A DNA stretch of 64,000 nucleotides from Bifidobacterium sp. ESL0682. Lineage in GTDB: Bacteria; Actinomycetota; Actinomycetes; Actinomycetales; Bifidobacteriaceae. A program made the translations under genes and the position numbers. Location of the stretch: positions 310,001-374,000 of the forward strand of contig NZ_CP113942.1 of the NCBI RefSeq assembly GCF_029392815.1. Reading direction: 5' to 3'. Of the stretch, positions 17,110-27,997 are shown in pieces; positions within the stretch are counted from its first letter, which is position 1, and every line of letters starts with the position of its first letter. The notes beneath the pieces were generated by a model, which searched no databases, was not told where the DNA came from, and saw nothing but the letters and a program-made list of their open reading frames with translations.

Positions 17110-18609
17110 ATGGCTGAAAAATTGATGAAGTATTCCGATGCCGTCAAGGAATTTGACCCGGTATTCGGTCTGGAAACCCACGTCGAGCTGTGCACGCAGA
17201 CCAAGCTGTTCTGCCCGGCGCACGAAGAGTTCGGCGCGGAACCGAACACGGAGCTGACCCCGGTAAGTCTCGGCCTTCCCGGTTCGCTGCCGGTGGTCAA
17301 CAAGACTGCCGTCGATTTCGCGATCAAGCTTGGTCTGGCGCTGCACTGCCAGATTAACGAGTGGAGCCAGTTCGCCCGCAAGAACTACTTCTACCCAGAC
17401 ATGCCTCGCGACTATCAGATTTCGCAGTTTGACAAGCCGACCAACGGCAACGGATACCTCGATGTCGAGCTCGAAGACGGCAGCACTTTCCGCGTGCCGA
17501 TCGAGCGTGCGCACATCGAGGACGACGCCGGCAAGAACACCCACGTGGGCGGTGCCGACGGCCGTATCGAAGGCGCCGACCATTCGCTGGTTGACTACAA
17601 CCGCGCCGGTGTCCCGCTGATCGAAATCGTCACCAAGCCCGTCGAGGGTGCCGGTGAGCGCGTCCCGGAGATTGCGGACGCCTACATGCGTGCCATTCGC
17701 GACATCGTGCGTACCCTGGGCATCTCCCATGGTCGCATGGAACAAGGCAACATGCGCGCCGACGTCAACATTTCGTTGCGTCGCAAGGGCGAAACCAAGC
17801 TCGGTACCCGCAGCGAGACCAAGAACGTCAACACGTTCCGTGGCATCAAGAAGACTCTGCAGTACGAGATTCGTCGTCAGGCGGCCATCCTCGATGAGGG
17901 CGGCGAGGTTCTGCAGGAGACCCGTCACTGGGACGAGGCCTCGCAGACCACGGCCGGCGGCCGCGTCAAGTCCGATGCGAACGATTACCGTTACTTCCCG
18001 GATCCCGACCTTGTGATGCTGCACATCACGCAGGAGCACATCGACGAAATCGCCAAGACCATGCCGGAGATGCCGCGCGAGCACCGCGCCCGTCTGCAGA
18101 AGGAATGGAACCTGAGCGATCTTGAGATGCGCGACATCATCAACGCTGACGCGCTCGATTTGGTAGAAGAGACTGTCAAGGACGGCGCAACCGCAGCCGG
18201 CGCTCGTAAGTGGTGGCTTGGCGAGATTTCGCGCGTCGCCAATGAGCGCAGCCTTTCGCTCGAAGAGCTGCCGATTACCCCGGCCGATGTGGCCGAGGTT
18301 GAGAAGCTCGTCGCCGACGGCAAGCTCAACGACAAGCTCGCCAAGCAGACCGTCACCGGCGTGCTCGCCGGCGAAGGCACGCCTGACGAGGTCGTGAAGA
18401 AGCACGGCTATCAGGTCGTCTCCGATGACGGTGCGCTCGACAAGGCGGTTGACGAGGCTCTCGCCGCTAACCCGGATGTGGCCGAAAAGCTCAAGAGCGG
18501 CAACATGAAGCCGATGGGCGCCATCATCGGCGCCGTCATGCGCGCCACCCACGGTCAGGCCGATGCTAAGGCCGTCAGTGCTCTAGTCATCAAGAAGATG
18601 AAGGGCTGA
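17110..18609 (+). CDS. gatB: Asp/Glu-tRNA amidotransferase subunit B
   Basis: GatB binds the mischarged tRNA and performs the ATP-dependent amidation. Visible family features are the N-terminal [60 protein letters not shown] and the C-terminal YqeY-like tail domain ending in [11 protein letters not shown]. Length is 499 residues. ATG 17110 has AAGGAG 11 bases upstream. It is the last gene of gatCAB, and its stop codon lies inside the left arm of a long palindrome (18604-18758). Confidence 0.96.
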   Translation: MAEKLMKYSDAVKEFDPVFGLETHVELCTQTKLFCPAHEEFGAEPNTELTPVSLGLPGSLPVVNKTAVDFAIKLGLALHCQINEWSQFARKNYFYPDMPRDYQISQFDKPTNGNGYLDVELEDGSTFRVPIERAHIEDDAGKNTHVGGADGRIEGADHSLVDYNRAGVPLIEIVTKPVEGAGERVPEIADAYMRAIRDIVRTLGISHGRMEQGNMRADVNISLRRKGETKLGTRSETKNVNTFRGIKKTLQYEIRRQAAILDEGGEVLQETRHWDEASQTTAGGRVKSDANDYRYFPDPDLVMLHITQEHIDEIAKTMPEMPREHRARLQKEWNLSDLEMRDIINADALDLVEETVKDGATAAGARKWWLGEISRVANERSLSLEELPITPADVAEVEKLVADGKLNDKLAKQTVTGVLAGEGTPDEVVKKHGYQVVSDDGALDKAVDEALAANPDVAEKLKSGNMKPMGAIIGAVMRATHGQADAKAVSALVIKKMKG

Positions 18610-18758
18610 GTCTTCTTAATAGGTTCAACTGACGTCTGGATGGAAAGATATACGTTATTGCGGACGCTCCTTGGCCGCTCGGCCATGTCTTACGCCGCAA
18701 CAACGCATATCTTTCCATCCAGACTTTCGTGTTTTGGGGTTCTGACGAAGACTCAGCC
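18604..18758. repeat. 155-bp compound palindrome at the end of gatB
   Basis: A perfect 12-bp outer arm (18604-18615 with 18747-18758) encloses an unpaired zone. Inside is a 30-bp stem (18634-18663 with 18695-18724, 28 of 30 matching, both mismatches wobble-compatible). Inside that is a small perfect hairpin, TGGCCG-CT-CGGCCA, in the loop. The gatB stop sits in the outer arm. No T-tract follows the main stem. It is far larger than a terminator and could be a MITE-like element, a structured 3'-UTR or an RNase III-type processing target. Confidence 0.8.
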
Positions 18759-18838
18759 GAAAGGGAGCGAATGCCAATAGTCAGGCGAACACGGTAATCT
18801 TAAAGAAGATTCCAAGCGCGTTGGAGGAATGAAAGCAA

Positions 18839-20062
18839 ATGTCTGGAAACTCCGAAAACCCTAGTGTTCAAACGGATTTACGTCAGTTGCCCAAGCGCAT
18901 CGACATACCTGAGATTCGTGGCGAGATGGTGCATCTGCGCCCCGCCACTCTTGAGGACATTCCCAAGCTCGATGAGCTGGAAGTCTATTTCAACGCTTCA
19001 GGCGACACCGGCAAGGATCAACAGTCCGAACGTGCAGTCGTTCAGGCGTGGGTCAAGCGTTCCGTGGCGTGGGTTAATGGCATTGCCTCGTCCGATTCTG
19101 GAGTAGGCGACCCCGAGGCCCGTCGCACGATGGCATGGGCTATCATGACCGATGCCGATCATGACATCGACGGCAAAATTGACGCCGAAGCCACAGACAA
19201 TGTCATCGGCATGATTTTCCTCATCGATATCGACGGCTGGGCTCGTTCCGCACGCATCCAGGTGATGCTGGGCAAGGATTACCGTGGCCGCGGCTATTCG
19301 CGTGACGCGATGCCGCGTGTGATGACCTACGGTTTTGCCACACCGCCGGTTGGCCTGGGCATGCACCGCATTTGGGTCGCGGTGCCGGAAAAGAGTACGC
19401 GTACGCTTTCGGTTTACCAGTCCTTGGGCTTCATTAAGTCTGGCACTTCCCGTGATTCGCTGTGGGATGCTTCCATTGGCAAGTACCAGGATTTGATTGT
19501 TCTTGATACTCTTGCCGACGAGTACGATCCGATTCGTTCGCTCGACGCTTTCGGCATGCATGTCATCGAGGGCAACCCCGGCGTCAAGGAAGCCATGGCC
19601 GCACGCGAGCATTCCATCGAAATCGCGCAGCATACAAGTGCGAAAGAAAGCTCCGATATTGCTGATGCTGATACCGATTATGGAGAAAATCCAAACGAGA
19701 GTGGTGACGTTTCCGGCGCCTTGTCTGGCGGCAATAATCGCCGAAACGGTGTCCAGGAAGCTGAACAATCAGCAGGGCATGCTGTTGACGGGCAGTCGGC
19801 AACGCCGAATAGTGGCGCGGTGAATCAACCCAACGGTGCCGAATCTGCAGCTTCGCCGCAAGATGTGAAATCCAGCGCTGCAGGGCACGACGCGAACGAT
19901 GATTCCGCATCTCAATGGCCTTACTCCGCCACGCAAAGCAAGAAATCCAAGAAGGCTTGGTGGCGCAATCTCGGTCATAACAATCATGGCCACGATGACC
20001 ATGCCGATGCCGCAACTACGAACGACAAGAAAACGAAAAGCGCAGGGGGTAATAACCGGTGA
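18839..20062 (+). CDS. GNAT-family N-acetyltransferase with long polar tail
   Basis: Residues about 20-220 form a RimJ/RimL-like GNAT domain: EMVHLRPATLEDIPKL at the start, VMLGKDYRGRGYSRDAM as the acetyl-CoA pyrophosphate loop, and YQSLGFIKSGTSRD as the late strand. From about residue 260 to 407 the protein is low-complexity and polar (Ser, Asn, Asp, Gly), ending in a basic then His/Asp-rich stretch, with no recognisable fold. The ATG at 18839 has GGAGG about 10 bases ahead. GTGA overlap with the next gene makes the two translationally coupled. Substrate unknown. Confidence 0.85.
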   Translation: MSGNSENPSVQTDLRQLPKRIDIPEIRGEMVHLRPATLEDIPKLDELEVYFNASGDTGKDQQSERAVVQAWVKRSVAWVNGIASSDSGVGDPEARRTMAWAIMTDADHDIDGKIDAEATDNVIGMIFLIDIDGWARSARIQVMLGKDYRGRGYSRDAMPRVMTYGFATPPVGLGMHRIWVAVPEKSTRTLSVYQSLGFIKSGTSRDSLWDASIGKYQDLIVLDTLADEYDPIRSLDAFGMHVIEGNPGVKEAMAAREHSIEIAQHTSAKESSDIADADTDYGENPNESGDVSGALSGGNNRRNGVQEAEQSAGHAVDGQSATPNSGAVNQPNGAESAASPQDVKSSAAGHDANDDSASQWPYSATQSKKSKKAWWRNLGHNNHGHDDHADAATTNDKKTKSAGGNNR

Positions 20063-20373
20063 GCGCCGAGGATCTCGATAATTATGAAATGAACGCCGAG
20101 CTGGCGCTCTACAAGGAGTACCGCGACGTCATCAAGCTTTTCACCTACGTGGTGGAGACGGAGCGACGCTTCTACCTGGCCAACAAGGTCGATTTCAACG
20201 TGCGTTCCGCCGGGCAGGATGTCTACTTCGATGTGCAGCTCACGGATGCATGGGTCTGGGATGTGTACCGGTCCTCGCGGTTCGTCAAAAACGTGCGAAT
20301 TGTCACGTTCAAAGATGTCAACGTAGAGGAAGTGCAGAAGTCCGACATCGATATTCCTGACTCCTTGGCTTGA
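20059..20373 (+). CDS. DUF2469 family protein
   Basis: A 104-residue actinobacterial protein of unknown function, recognised by its very conserved sequence: MSAEDLDNYEMNAELALYKEY, YVVETERRFYLAN and DAWVWDVYRSSRFVKNVR. In many actinobacteria it lies near ribosomal-protein or DNA-processing genes. The start is GTG at 20059, overlapping the GNAT stop. The conserved Trp/Tyr/Arg-rich core suggests a compact domain, but no activity is known to me. Confidence 0.9.
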   Translation: MSAEDLDNYEMNAELALYKEYRDVIKLFTYVVETERRFYLANKVDFNVRSAGQDVYFDVQLTDAWVWDVYRSSRFVKNVRIVTFKDVNVEEVQKSDIDIPDSLA

Positions 20374-20514
20374 TTGGTTTTCAGCGAACTTGCAGATGGT
20401 TCGTGTATGTTCGGAGACATTGGTCGGTCTGGTTTGCGCTTGCGTGTAGGCTGGTTCTGATTTGAGTATATGGGGCATTGGCTTCAAAATGATGGATTTT
20501 TGCGGGAGGCTGTT

Positions 20515-22197
20515 GTGGCTGAGGATGCGGATAAAAAGTCTGTGGTGATTATCGGTGGTGGGCCTGCGGGGCTCACTGCGGCTTGGGAATTGCTGAAGGA
20601 CGGCGGCGCCGACAAGTATGACGTCACGGTTTTGGAGGCGACGCGCGAGTTCGGCGGCATCAGCCGCACGGTGAAGCACAACGGCAACCGCATGGACATC
20701 GGCGGCCACCGTTTCTTCTCCAAGGACGACCGCGTGATGGACTGGTGGAAGAACATCATGCCATTGCAGGGCGCGCCTTCCTACGACGACAAGAAGCTCG
20801 GCCGTCACCACGACCTCGAGCCCGGTGGCCCGGACCCAGAGAAGACGGATGTCGTGATGCTCAAGCGCCACCGCGTCTCGCGCATCTTCTGGAACCAGCA
20901 TTTCCTGGATTATCCGATTTCGCTTTCGCCCGGCCTGTTCAAGGCGCTGGGTCTGAAGCTGACGCTGAAGGCTGGCTTCAGCTATCTGTGGAGCATGATT
21001 CACAAGTTGCCCGAAGACAATCTTGAGAACTTCTACATCAATCGTTTCGGTCGCCAGCTCTACTCGATGTTCTTCGAGGGCTACACCACCAAGGTGTGGG
21101 GCCGTACTCCCGCCGAGATTTCTGCCGATTGGGGCGCGCAGCGTGTGCGTGGCCTGAGCGTCATTTCCGTGCTGAAGAACGCCATCCAGAAGATGATGCC
21201 GAAGAAGCGCGATTCCAAGGATGTAGAGACCTCGCTCATTGAGGAATTCTGGTATCCGAAGCTCGGCCCGGGCCAGCTCTGGGAGATCGTCGAAGGTCAG
21301 GTCGTTGACAATGGCGGCAAGGTCATCACCGACGCGAACGTGATTGAGCTGCGTCAGAAGGACGATGGCAGCATTGCATCCGTGGTCTATGTGGATGCCG
21401 ACGGCAAGCACGTCGAGCTTGCGGCGGACGACTTCATCTCGTCCATGCCGGTCAAAGATCTGGTCAACGCTATCGACCGCGCTGCCAAGGAAGATGAGGC
21501 CGGTAAGGCTTCCGATACCAAGAACGGTGCCGATAAGGCCGCTTCCAAGGAAGTCGTCACGACCACCGAAGACGTGCCTGCAGATATGAAGCGCATCGCC
21601 AACGGCCTGCCGTACCGCGATTTCGTCACCGTGGGTCTCTTGGTCAAGCACCTGCGTCTGAAGAATACAACCGGCATGAAGACGCTCGGCAACCCGCCGA
21701 TCGTGCCGGATTGCTGGATCTATGTGCAGGACCCGGGCTACAAGGTCGGCCGCGTGCAGATTTTCAACAACTGGAGCCCGTACCTGGTCAAGGATGTCGA
21801 CGACACCGTGTGGGTTGGCCTCGAGTACTTCTGCGAGGAAGGCGACGACTTCTGGAATCTTTCCGATGAAGAAGCCACTCAATTCGCCATCAAGGAACTC
21901 ACCCGCATGCGCGTGATCAACGGTCCCGAAGATGTGCTGGATTCTCACCGCGAGCATGTCAAGAAGGCATACCCTGCCTACTTCGACACGTACGATGAAA
22001 TGCCGCAGCTTATCGATTACCTCGATTCCTTCGGCAACCTCTACTGCGTGGGTCGCAACGGCCAGCATCGTTACAACAACCAGGACCATTCCATGGCCAG
22101 CGCCATGGAGGCCGTGGGCAACATCAAGTCTGGTCGCGCCGACAAGAAGAATGTCTGGTCGGTCAACACCGAAAAGTCCTACCATGAGGAAAAGTAG
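20515..22197 (+). CDS. FAD-dependent oxidoreductase, UDP-galactopyranose mutase-like
   Basis: An N-terminal Rossmann motif [18 protein letters not shown] binds FAD, and the family pattern FGGISRTV and [17 protein letters not shown] follows. EGYTTKVWG is characteristic of the UDP-galactopyranose mutase/protoporphyrinogen oxidase-like group often linked to cell-envelope glycan synthesis. A charged insertion (Ala/Lys/Asp/Glu-rich, about residues 322-355) interrupts the domain. I prefer the GTG at 20515 (560 residues), which has GGGAGG 5 bases upstream, to the ATG at 20470. No glycosyltransferase is adjacent, so the substrate is uncertain. Confidence 0.82.
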   Translation: MAEDADKKSVVIIGGGPAGLTAAWELLKDGGADKYDVTVLEATREFGGISRTVKHNGNRMDIGGHRFFSKDDRVMDWWKNIMPLQGAPSYDDKKLGRHHDLEPGGPDPEKTDVVMLKRHRVSRIFWNQHFLDYPISLSPGLFKALGLKLTLKAGFSYLWSMIHKLPEDNLENFYINRFGRQLYSMFFEGYTTKVWGRTPAEISADWGAQRVRGLSVISVLKNAIQKMMPKKRDSKDVETSLIEEFWYPKLGPGQLWEIVEGQVVDNGGKVITDANVIELRQKDDGSIASVVYVDADGKHVELAADDFISSMPVKDLVNAIDRAAKEDEAGKASDTKNGADKAASKEVVTTTEDVPADMKRIANGLPYRDFVTVGLLVKHLRLKNTTGMKTLGNPPIVPDCWIYVQDPGYKVGRVQIFNNWSPYLVKDVDDTVWVGLEYFCEEGDDFWNLSDEEATQFAIKELTRMRVINGPEDVLDSHREHVKKAYPAYFDTYDEMPQLIDYLDSFGNLYCVGRNGQHRYNNQDHSMASAMEAVGNIKSGRADKKNVWSVNTEKSYHEEK

Positions 22198-22216
22198 TAG
22201 ATAATCGTTTTTACTA

Positions 22217-22259
22217 AGTAAGGCGAATGTCCCTGTCGGGATGTTCGCCTTACTTTTTC
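22217..22259 (+). terminator. Terminator after FAD oxidoreductase
   Basis: A 17-bp stem (22217-22233 with 22238-22254, two wobble mismatches) has a 4-base loop and is followed by TTTTT. Confidence 0.9.
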
Positions 22260-22431
22260 GACACGCTTTCACTGAACGTGTGGCAAAGGTCGTACATCGG
22301 TTGTAGGCTAAAGGAAAGTTCGATAACCACGTGTTGGTGACGAGCATTCATTAGCGGTTTTTAAGATTCCGCATCTTTTTCACTAGTCTTCCGGGCAATG
22401 CCGTAGGAAGTCAAGGAAAGGCAACATTATA

Positions 22432-24474
22432 GTGGCAACTAGCCAGAATATTGAGGATATGAAGCTGCCTGAGCTGAAAACGCTCGCCAAGCAGATGGGA
22501 CTCCGCGGTACGTCAACGATGCGTAAACCGGAATTGCTCGCCACCCTTCAAGCCGCAAGAACAGGCGGTCAGGCGCCTAGTGGCGTCACGGTTCGTGCTC
22601 CTAAAACCGCGTCGACTGCGTCTGCAACGGCTATGAAAACGAGCGATGAGAAGAACGATGTCTCCGCTCAGCAGCAGGTCTTCGACGTAAAAAGTGCGGA
22701 AGAGCCTGCGAATGGAAAACAAAGTGATTCCATTTCCGAAGTGAAGAAAGCTGCGCCGACCTCTTCTGAAGAACATGAAAAGTCGTCGGCTCGCTCGGCA
22801 AAGAGCAGATCAGAGGAAACGAACGCCAAGCGGTCTTCCGCTCAGCAGCAGGGCGGCCATGAACACGAGGCGCAAGAGCAGAAGCTGTTTGATGATGAAG
22901 AGCCGATGCACCGCCGGACCAGGTCGTTTGCCGTGCATCATCGCGGCGAGCGTGAGATGGACGAGGGCACCGAGATGCGTTCGCGTCGTCGCAGCTTCCG
23001 GGCCGAGCAGCAGTCTCGTCATGACACCGCTTCAAACGAAGTTCGGGATCTGGATGACATTCTCGCCACGTTGCCTGTCAACGACAACGATGAAAACGAG
23101 GAAGTGAAAGAAGAAGAACCTCGTCGCGAATTCAACCGTCACAATCGTCGTGGTAACGAGCGCAATGATCGTTATAACCGCGATGAGCGTGGCAACGATC
23201 GTCATCAGCGCCGTATGCGTGGACGTGACCGCGGTAATAATTATGAATACAAGGATCGCGACAACCGCAACGATCGTTATAACAATGAAGGCAACGGCGA
23301 AAACGACGTGCGCGATCGTCGTGGCGACAACGGCAACGAGGGCATGGTTCCCGTCGCCGGCATCGTCGATGTGCTCGATTCCTACGCGTTCATCCGCACT
23401 TCCGGCTATCTGCCAGGGCCGAACGACGTTTACGTTTCCATGGGTCAGATTCGCAAGTACGGGCTTCGCAAGGGCGATGCCGTGCAGGGCTCCATCCGCG
23501 AGCCGCGCGAGGGCGAACGCCGCAACCAGCGCCAGAAGTTCGTTCCGCTGCAGTCCATCGACACCATCAACGGTATGAGCGTCGAAGAGGCGGCCAGCCG
23601 CCCGCAATTCTCCAAGCTCACTCCGCTCTATCCGCAGGAACGCCTCAAGCAGGAGACCACGCCGAACAAGATCATCGGTCGCTTGATTGACCTCGTGGCG
23701 CCGATTGGCAAGGGTCAGCGTGGCCTGATTGTCTCCCCGCCAAAGGCCGGCAAGACCATCACTTTGCAGAACATCGCCAACGCCATCGCGGTCAACAATC
23801 CCGAAGTGCACCTCATGGTCGTGCTCGTGGACGAACGCCCCGAGGAAGTCACCGACATGGAGCGCACCGTGCAAGGTGAGGTCATTTCCTCGACCTTCGA
23901 CCGCCCGGCTTCCGACCACACCACCGTCGCTGAACTCGCCATCGAGCGCGCCAAGCGCTTGGTGGAGCTCGGCCAGGATGTCGTGGTACTGCTCGATTCC
24001 ATGACTCGTTTGGCTCGTGCCTACAACATCGCTGCCCCGGCTTCCGGCCGTGTGCTGTCCGGCGGTGTGGACGCGCAGGCTCTTTACCCGCCCAAGAAGT
24101 TCTTCGGTGCGGCTCGCAACATCGAAAACGGCGGTTCGCTCACGATCATCTCCTCGGCACTGGTGGAAACCGGTTCCAAGATGGATGAAGTCATCTTCGA
24201 GGAATTCAAGGGCACCGGCAACATGGAACTGCGCCTTTCGCGCGATCTGGCCAACAAGCGTCTCTTCCCGGCTGTCGATATCAACGCCTCCGGCACTCGC
24301 CGCGAGGAGCTTATCACCCCGAGCGACGAGCTGGCGGTCATCTACCGCTTGCGTCGTCTCCTTGGCGGCCTCGAGCCCGAGCAGGCCTATCAGACCATCG
24401 TGCCGCGTCTGAAGAAGACGGCGACCAACCGCGACTTCCTGCAGGCCATCATCAAGCAGAACGGCAATAACTGA
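22432..24474 (+). CDS. rho: Transcription termination factor Rho with large N-terminal insertion
   Basis: Rho is the hexameric RNA helicase that ends transcription. Residues 5-45 are the Rho_N fold ([17 protein letters not shown]). Residues about 50-305 are a low-complexity insertion, first Ala/Ser/Lys/Glu-rich, then extremely rich in Arg, Asn, Asp and Gly. The cold-shock-like RNA-binding domain starts near residue 308 ([14 protein letters not shown]). The ATPase domain has PPKAGKT near residue 435, [11 protein letters not shown] and [13 protein letters not shown]. Start is GTG 22432. High-GC actinobacterial Rho proteins carry such insertions, which widen RNA binding and can drive condensation. 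Confidence 0.97.
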   Translation: MATSQNIEDMKLPELKTLAKQMGLRGTSTMRKPELLATLQAARTGGQAPSGVTVRAPKTASTASATAMKTSDEKNDVSAQQQVFDVKSAEEPANGKQSDSISEVKKAAPTSSEEHEKSSARSAKSRSEETNAKRSSAQQQGGHEHEAQEQKLFDDEEPMHRRTRSFAVHHRGEREMDEGTEMRSRRRSFRAEQQSRHDTASNEVRDLDDILATLPVNDNDENEEVKEEEPRREFNRHNRRGNERNDRYNRDERGNDRHQRRMRGRDRGNNYEYKDRDNRNDRYNNEGNGENDVRDRRGDNGNEGMVPVAGIVDVLDSYAFIRTSGYLPGPNDVYVSMGQIRKYGLRKGDAVQGSIREPREGERRNQRQKFVPLQSIDTINGMSVEEAASRPQFSKLTPLYPQERLKQETTPNKIIGRLIDLVAPIGKGQRGLIVSPPKAGKTITLQNIANAIAVNNPEVHLMVVLVDERPEEVTDMERTVQGEVISSTFDRPASDHTTVAELAIERAKRLVELGQDVVVLLDSMTRLARAYNIAAPASGRVLSGGVDAQALYPPKKFFGAARNIENGGSLTIISSALVETGSKMDEVIFEEFKGTGNMELRLSRDLANKRLFPAVDINASGTRREELITPSDELAVIYRLRRLLGGLEPEQAYQTIVPRLKKTATNRDFLQAIIKQNGNN

Positions 24475-24501
24475 TTTCTGCTGAGTATCAGCATCTTGCT
24501 T

Positions 24502-24540
24502 GAACGGCATCCGGCTTCGGCTGGGTGCCGTTCGCGTTTG
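24502..24540 (+). terminator. Terminator after rho
   Basis: GAACGGCAYCC-type arms 24502-24515 and 24520-24533 pair with two wobble mismatches. The following T content is weak, so this is a moderate prediction. Confidence 0.6.
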
Positions 24541-24717
24541 TGGATACTTGGGATGTTCCGTAATGTGCAATTGCTACAGCGCGATATAGCTGTTGCTCCT
24601 GTTTTATTGATTTGTGTTGGCCTTCTGGCCGCGACGGTTCTCCGCAAGAACATTGTTGACGTGCTGCATGGTTGCTGCGGATAATCATCGGTGGGGTTCT
24701 TGTCGTATGGTGAATAC

Positions 24718-25149
24718 ATGACTGATATTTCTGAACCCAACGATACTGCCGAAACCAAAGAGGCCTTCAACAATGAGGGCTGGCGCAACACCACTATCGA
24801 CGACGCACAGGAACAGGCGAACCCGCAGAACGCGCAGGCCGTCGAGCGCATCAAGCGTCTGCGCCAGTCCATCGATAATGTGGATACAGCTATCGTCTCG
24901 TTGCTTGCGGAACGCTTCAAGTGCACCGCCGAAGTAGGGGTTTTGAAGGCTCAGGCTGGTTTCGCGCCAGAAGATCGAGAACGCGAAAAGCAGCAGGCCC
25001 AGCGGCTGAAAGAAGTCGCCATCAATGCCGGCCTCGACCCGAGCATTGAAGAGAACTACCGTGAGTTCGTGGTCACCGAAGCCAAAAAACGCCACCAACG
25101 CATCGCCGAAGCCGGTGGTAACCCGGGAGTGCTCAATATTGATGCGTGA
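24718..25149 (+). CDS. Chorismate mutase, AroQ type
   Basis: This all-alpha enzyme converts chorismate to prephenate for phenylalanine and tyrosine. The family helix pattern is clear: RLRQSIDNVDTAIVSLLAER, then FKCTAEVGVLKAQ (catalytic Arg/Lys positions) and a C-terminal EENYREFVVTEAKKRH. A variable 45-residue acidic N-terminus precedes it. The ATG at 24718 gives 143 residues; an upstream GTG at 24691 is possible but less likely. It stands alone, convergent to valS, with a shared terminator. Confidence 0.9.
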   Translation: MTDISEPNDTAETKEAFNNEGWRNTTIDDAQEQANPQNAQAVERIKRLRQSIDNVDTAIVSLLAERFKCTAEVGVLKAQAGFAPEDREREKQQAQRLKEVAINAGLDPSIEENYREFVVTEAKKRHQRIAEAGGNPGVLNIDA

Positions 25150-25190
25150 GTGATTCATGCTTGATTTGCTGTTATGAAATCTTGATATAC

Positions 25191-25226
25191 AAGAAGGGCC
25201 GCACTTCAATAAGTGCGGCCCTTCTT
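25191..25226. terminator. Bidirectional terminator between chorismate mutase and valS
   Basis: A perfect 16-bp stem (25191-25206 with 25211-25226) has a 4-base loop. It carries A/T-rich ends on both sides and lies between converging genes. Confidence 0.92.
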
Positions 25227-25246
25227 CGATGAATCAGAGAAGAAAA

Positions 25247-27997
25247 CTACTTCTTCTTCGGCTTCTTGGCCGGCGGCTCACCGAGTTCGGCGTCGCTGAC
25301 GCCAACCACGATTTCGGTGTCCGGAGTATCGGCGGAATCGTCGACCGCGACCGTAAGCGGGCCGGTGACCTTGCCGGCTTCGGCGATGTCGACGAGGCAA
25401 TCCTCGACAGCCTGCTTGCCTGCTTCAGGCACGTTCAGCGTAGCCTTCAGAATCGGGGTCTTCATCGAGACCTTGGCCTGCGACTTCAATCCACGCAGCT
25501 CAGCCAGAGCCTTGCCAGCCCAGACGAGCATGTCCGGATCGGCGTCGCCTGCGGCGGCCTCATAAGGTTCGGCGGTCGGCCAGGCTGCGGTGTGCACGGA
25601 GCCCTCACCCGCGTGCATCCAGTGCCAGACCTCTTCGGTGGCAAACGGCATGTACGGCGCGAAGAGGCGCGCAAACGCTTCAAGGCCCAGGCCCAGCGTG
25701 GTGCGTGCGGACTTCACGGCAGCCTCGGAAGGAGTCTTGCCGGTGGAATCGGCGGTGCCGTAAGCACGGTTCTTCACCAGCTCGATGTAGTCGTCGCAGA
25801 ACTGCCAGAAGAACGTCTCGATGAGTTCGAGCGCCTTGGAATGTTCGTAGGCATCCATCGACTTGGTGGCTTCACGAATGACGGACGCCAGACGTGCCAT
25901 CACTGCGCGGTCGAGTGGTTCGGTGACATCGGCCGGATTCCAAGCGGCTGTAGCAGCCTCACCAACGTGATGGTTGTCATCTTCGCGGCCGATAGCCAGC
26001 GCGAACTTGGTGGCATTCAGCAGCTTGATGGCCAAACGGCGGCCGATCTTCATCTGGCCTTCGTCATAGGTGGCGTCAAGGCCGAGCTTGGCGGAAGCGG
26101 CCCAATAACGCACCGCGTCGGCGCCGTACTTGTCGACAGGCTCCTTCGGAACGACGACATTGCCCTTGGACTTTGACATCTTCTTGTGGTCGGGGTCGAG
26201 AATCCATCCGGAAAGCGCGGTGTGCGCCCACGGCAGGCAATGGTTCTCGAGATGCGCACGGTCCATGGTGCTGAAGAGCCAGGTGCGGATGATGTCCTGA
26301 CCCTGCGGGCGCAGATCCATCGGGAAGGTGGCCTTGAAGAGGTCTTTGCTCTCCTGATCGGGTTCGGCCCAGTGAGTCACAATCTGCGGGGTCAGCGACG
26401 AGGTGGCCCAGGTGTCCATGATGTCCTTTTCGGCCGTGAAGCCGCCAGGTACATCGCGCTGGTCTTCGCTGTAGCCGGCCGGCACATCGTTGGTCGGATC
26501 GATCGGCAGCTGGTCTTCGCTCGGGGTAATCGGATGGTCGTAATCCGGCTCACCGTCGGCCTTGACCGGGTACCACAGCGGGAACGGTACGCCGAAGAAG
26601 CGCTGGCGCGAGATGAGCCAGTCACCGTTCAGGCCGTTGACCCAGTTCTCGTAGCGCACGCGCATGAAGTCGGGGTGGAACTGAAGTTCCTTGCCACGCT
26701 CAAGAAGCTCGGCGCGCAGCTTCATGTCGGTGCCGCCGTTCTTCAGGTACCACTGGCGCGAAGTGACGATTTCGAGCGGCTTGTCGCCCTTCTCGTAGAA
26801 GTTCGTCATACGCTTGGTGGGTTTCGGCTCGCCGTCAAGGTCGCCGGATTCGCGCAGATGCTCGACGATGATCTTGCGGGCCGAGAAGGTGGTCTTGCCT
26901 TCGGTTTCCTCGAAGATAGCCTTGCCGCCTTCGTCGGTGATCCAGTCAGGCACGCTCATGATGATGCGGCCGTTGCGCTGGATGATCGGGCGGGTCGGCA
27001 GGTTCAGGTCGCGCCACCACTCGATATCGGTCTGGTCGCCGAAGGTGCAGCACATCGCGATGCCGGCGCCCTTGTCCATCTCCGCGGCCGGGTGCGCCAG
27101 AATCGGCACCTTCACCTTGAACAGCGGGGAGTAGACGTACTGACCGAAGTACTTCTTGTAGCGCTCGTCGTCAGGGTTGGCAATCAACGCGCCGCAGGCG
27201 GCCAACAGCTCTGGACGTGTGGTCTCGATGTAAATCGGGGTGCCGTCCTCAAAGCGGAAGGCAACGCGGTGGTAGAAGCCATCGTATTCGCGGCTTTCCA
27301 GCTCGGCCTGGGCCACGGCGGTCTGGAAAGTGACGTCCCAGAGGCCGGGTGCGTCCTTCTGATAGACCTCGCCGCGTTCCAGATTGCGCAGGAACGCCTT
27401 CTGTGCCACGCGCTGCGGGTGCTCGCCGATGGTGTGGTAGGTCTGGCGCCAGTCGATGGACATGCCGAGCGAACGCCACAGTGCCTCGAACTGCTTCTCA
27501 TCTTGTGCAGTGAGCTTCTCGCACAGCTCCACGAAGTTCTTGCGGCTGATCGGAACCTGATCGCGTGCGTCGAGTTTCTTACCCTGTGTGCCCTCAAACG
27601 GCGGCTTGAAATCAGGGTCATATTTAAGCGACGTATCGACGCGCACGCCGTAATAGTTCTGCACGCGGCGTTCGGTGGGCAGGCCGTTGTCGTCCCAGCC
27701 CATCGGGTAGAAGACGTGCTTGCCCTTCATACGCTCGTAACGGGCGATGACGTCGGTATGGGTGTAGGAGAACACGTGGCCGACGTGCAGGCTGCCCGAA
27801 ACGGTGGGCGGCGGGGTATCGATGGAGTAGACGGCCTTGCGGTCGGGAGCTCCATTGCCGTCACGCGGAATCTCGAATTCGTAGGTGCCGTCGTTGTCCC
27901 ATTCGGTGCGCCATTTGTCTTCCAGGCCGTCGACGCCGACCCTGTCGGGAAGGGGCGAAAGGCTTGCATTGATAGTGGTTTTGTCCTGATCAGTCAT
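25247..27997 (-). CDS. valS: Valyl-tRNA synthetase
   Basis: Class I synthetase that charges tRNA(Val). The ATP-binding HIGH variant is HVGH in SGSLHVGHVFSYTHTD, and KMSKS is present in DPDHKKMSKSKGNVV. The editing (CP1) domain lies between, and a helical anticodon-binding domain forms the C-terminus, which ends in a short Lys/Pro tail. I chose the ATG at 27997 (916 residues, MTDQDKTTIN) over an upstream in-frame ATG at 28060. No clear ribosome site is present for either. No T-box leader was seen upstream. Confidence 0.96.
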   Translation of the reverse strand: MTDQDKTTINASLSPLPDRVGVDGLEDKWRTEWDNDGTYEFEIPRDGNGAPDRKAVYSIDTPPPTVSGSLHVGHVFSYTHTDVIARYERMKGKHVFYPMGWDDNGLPTERRVQNYYGVRVDTSLKYDPDFKPPFEGTQGKKLDARDQVPISRKNFVELCEKLTAQDEKQFEALWRSLGMSIDWRQTYHTIGEHPQRVAQKAFLRNLERGEVYQKDAPGLWDVTFQTAVAQAELESREYDGFYHRVAFRFEDGTPIYIETTRPELLAACGALIANPDDERYKKYFGQYVYSPLFKVKVPILAHPAAEMDKGAGIAMCCTFGDQTDIEWWRDLNLPTRPIIQRNGRIIMSVPDWITDEGGKAIFEETEGKTTFSARKIIVEHLRESGDLDGEPKPTKRMTNFYEKGDKPLEIVTSRQWYLKNGGTDMKLRAELLERGKELQFHPDFMRVRYENWVNGLNGDWLISRQRFFGVPFPLWYPVKADGEPDYDHPITPSEDQLPIDPTNDVPAGYSEDQRDVPGGFTAEKDIMDTWATSSLTPQIVTHWAEPDQESKDLFKATFPMDLRPQGQDIIRTWLFSTMDRAHLENHCLPWAHTALSGWILDPDHKKMSKSKGNVVVPKEPVDKYGADAVRYWAASAKLGLDATYDEGQMKIGRRLAIKLLNATKFALAIGREDDNHHVGEAATAAWNPADVTEPLDRAVMARLASVIREATKSMDAYEHSKALELIETFFWQFCDDYIELVKNRAYGTADSTGKTPSEAAVKSARTTLGLGLEAFARLFAPYMPFATEEVWHWMHAGEGSVHTAAWPTAEPYEAAAGDADPDMLVWAGKALAELRGLKSQAKVSMKTPILKATLNVPEAGKQAVEDCLVDIAEAGKVTGPLTVAVDDSADTPDTEIVVGVSDAELGEPPAKKPKKK

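Noticed and set aside
15652..18552. A 966-codon open frame antisense to gatA and gatB
   Set aside because: It mirrors the codon bias of real genes on the other strand, lacks a ribosome site and resembles no protein family. The same applies to long antisense frames over clpB, the FAD oxidoreductase, valS and atpH-atpA.
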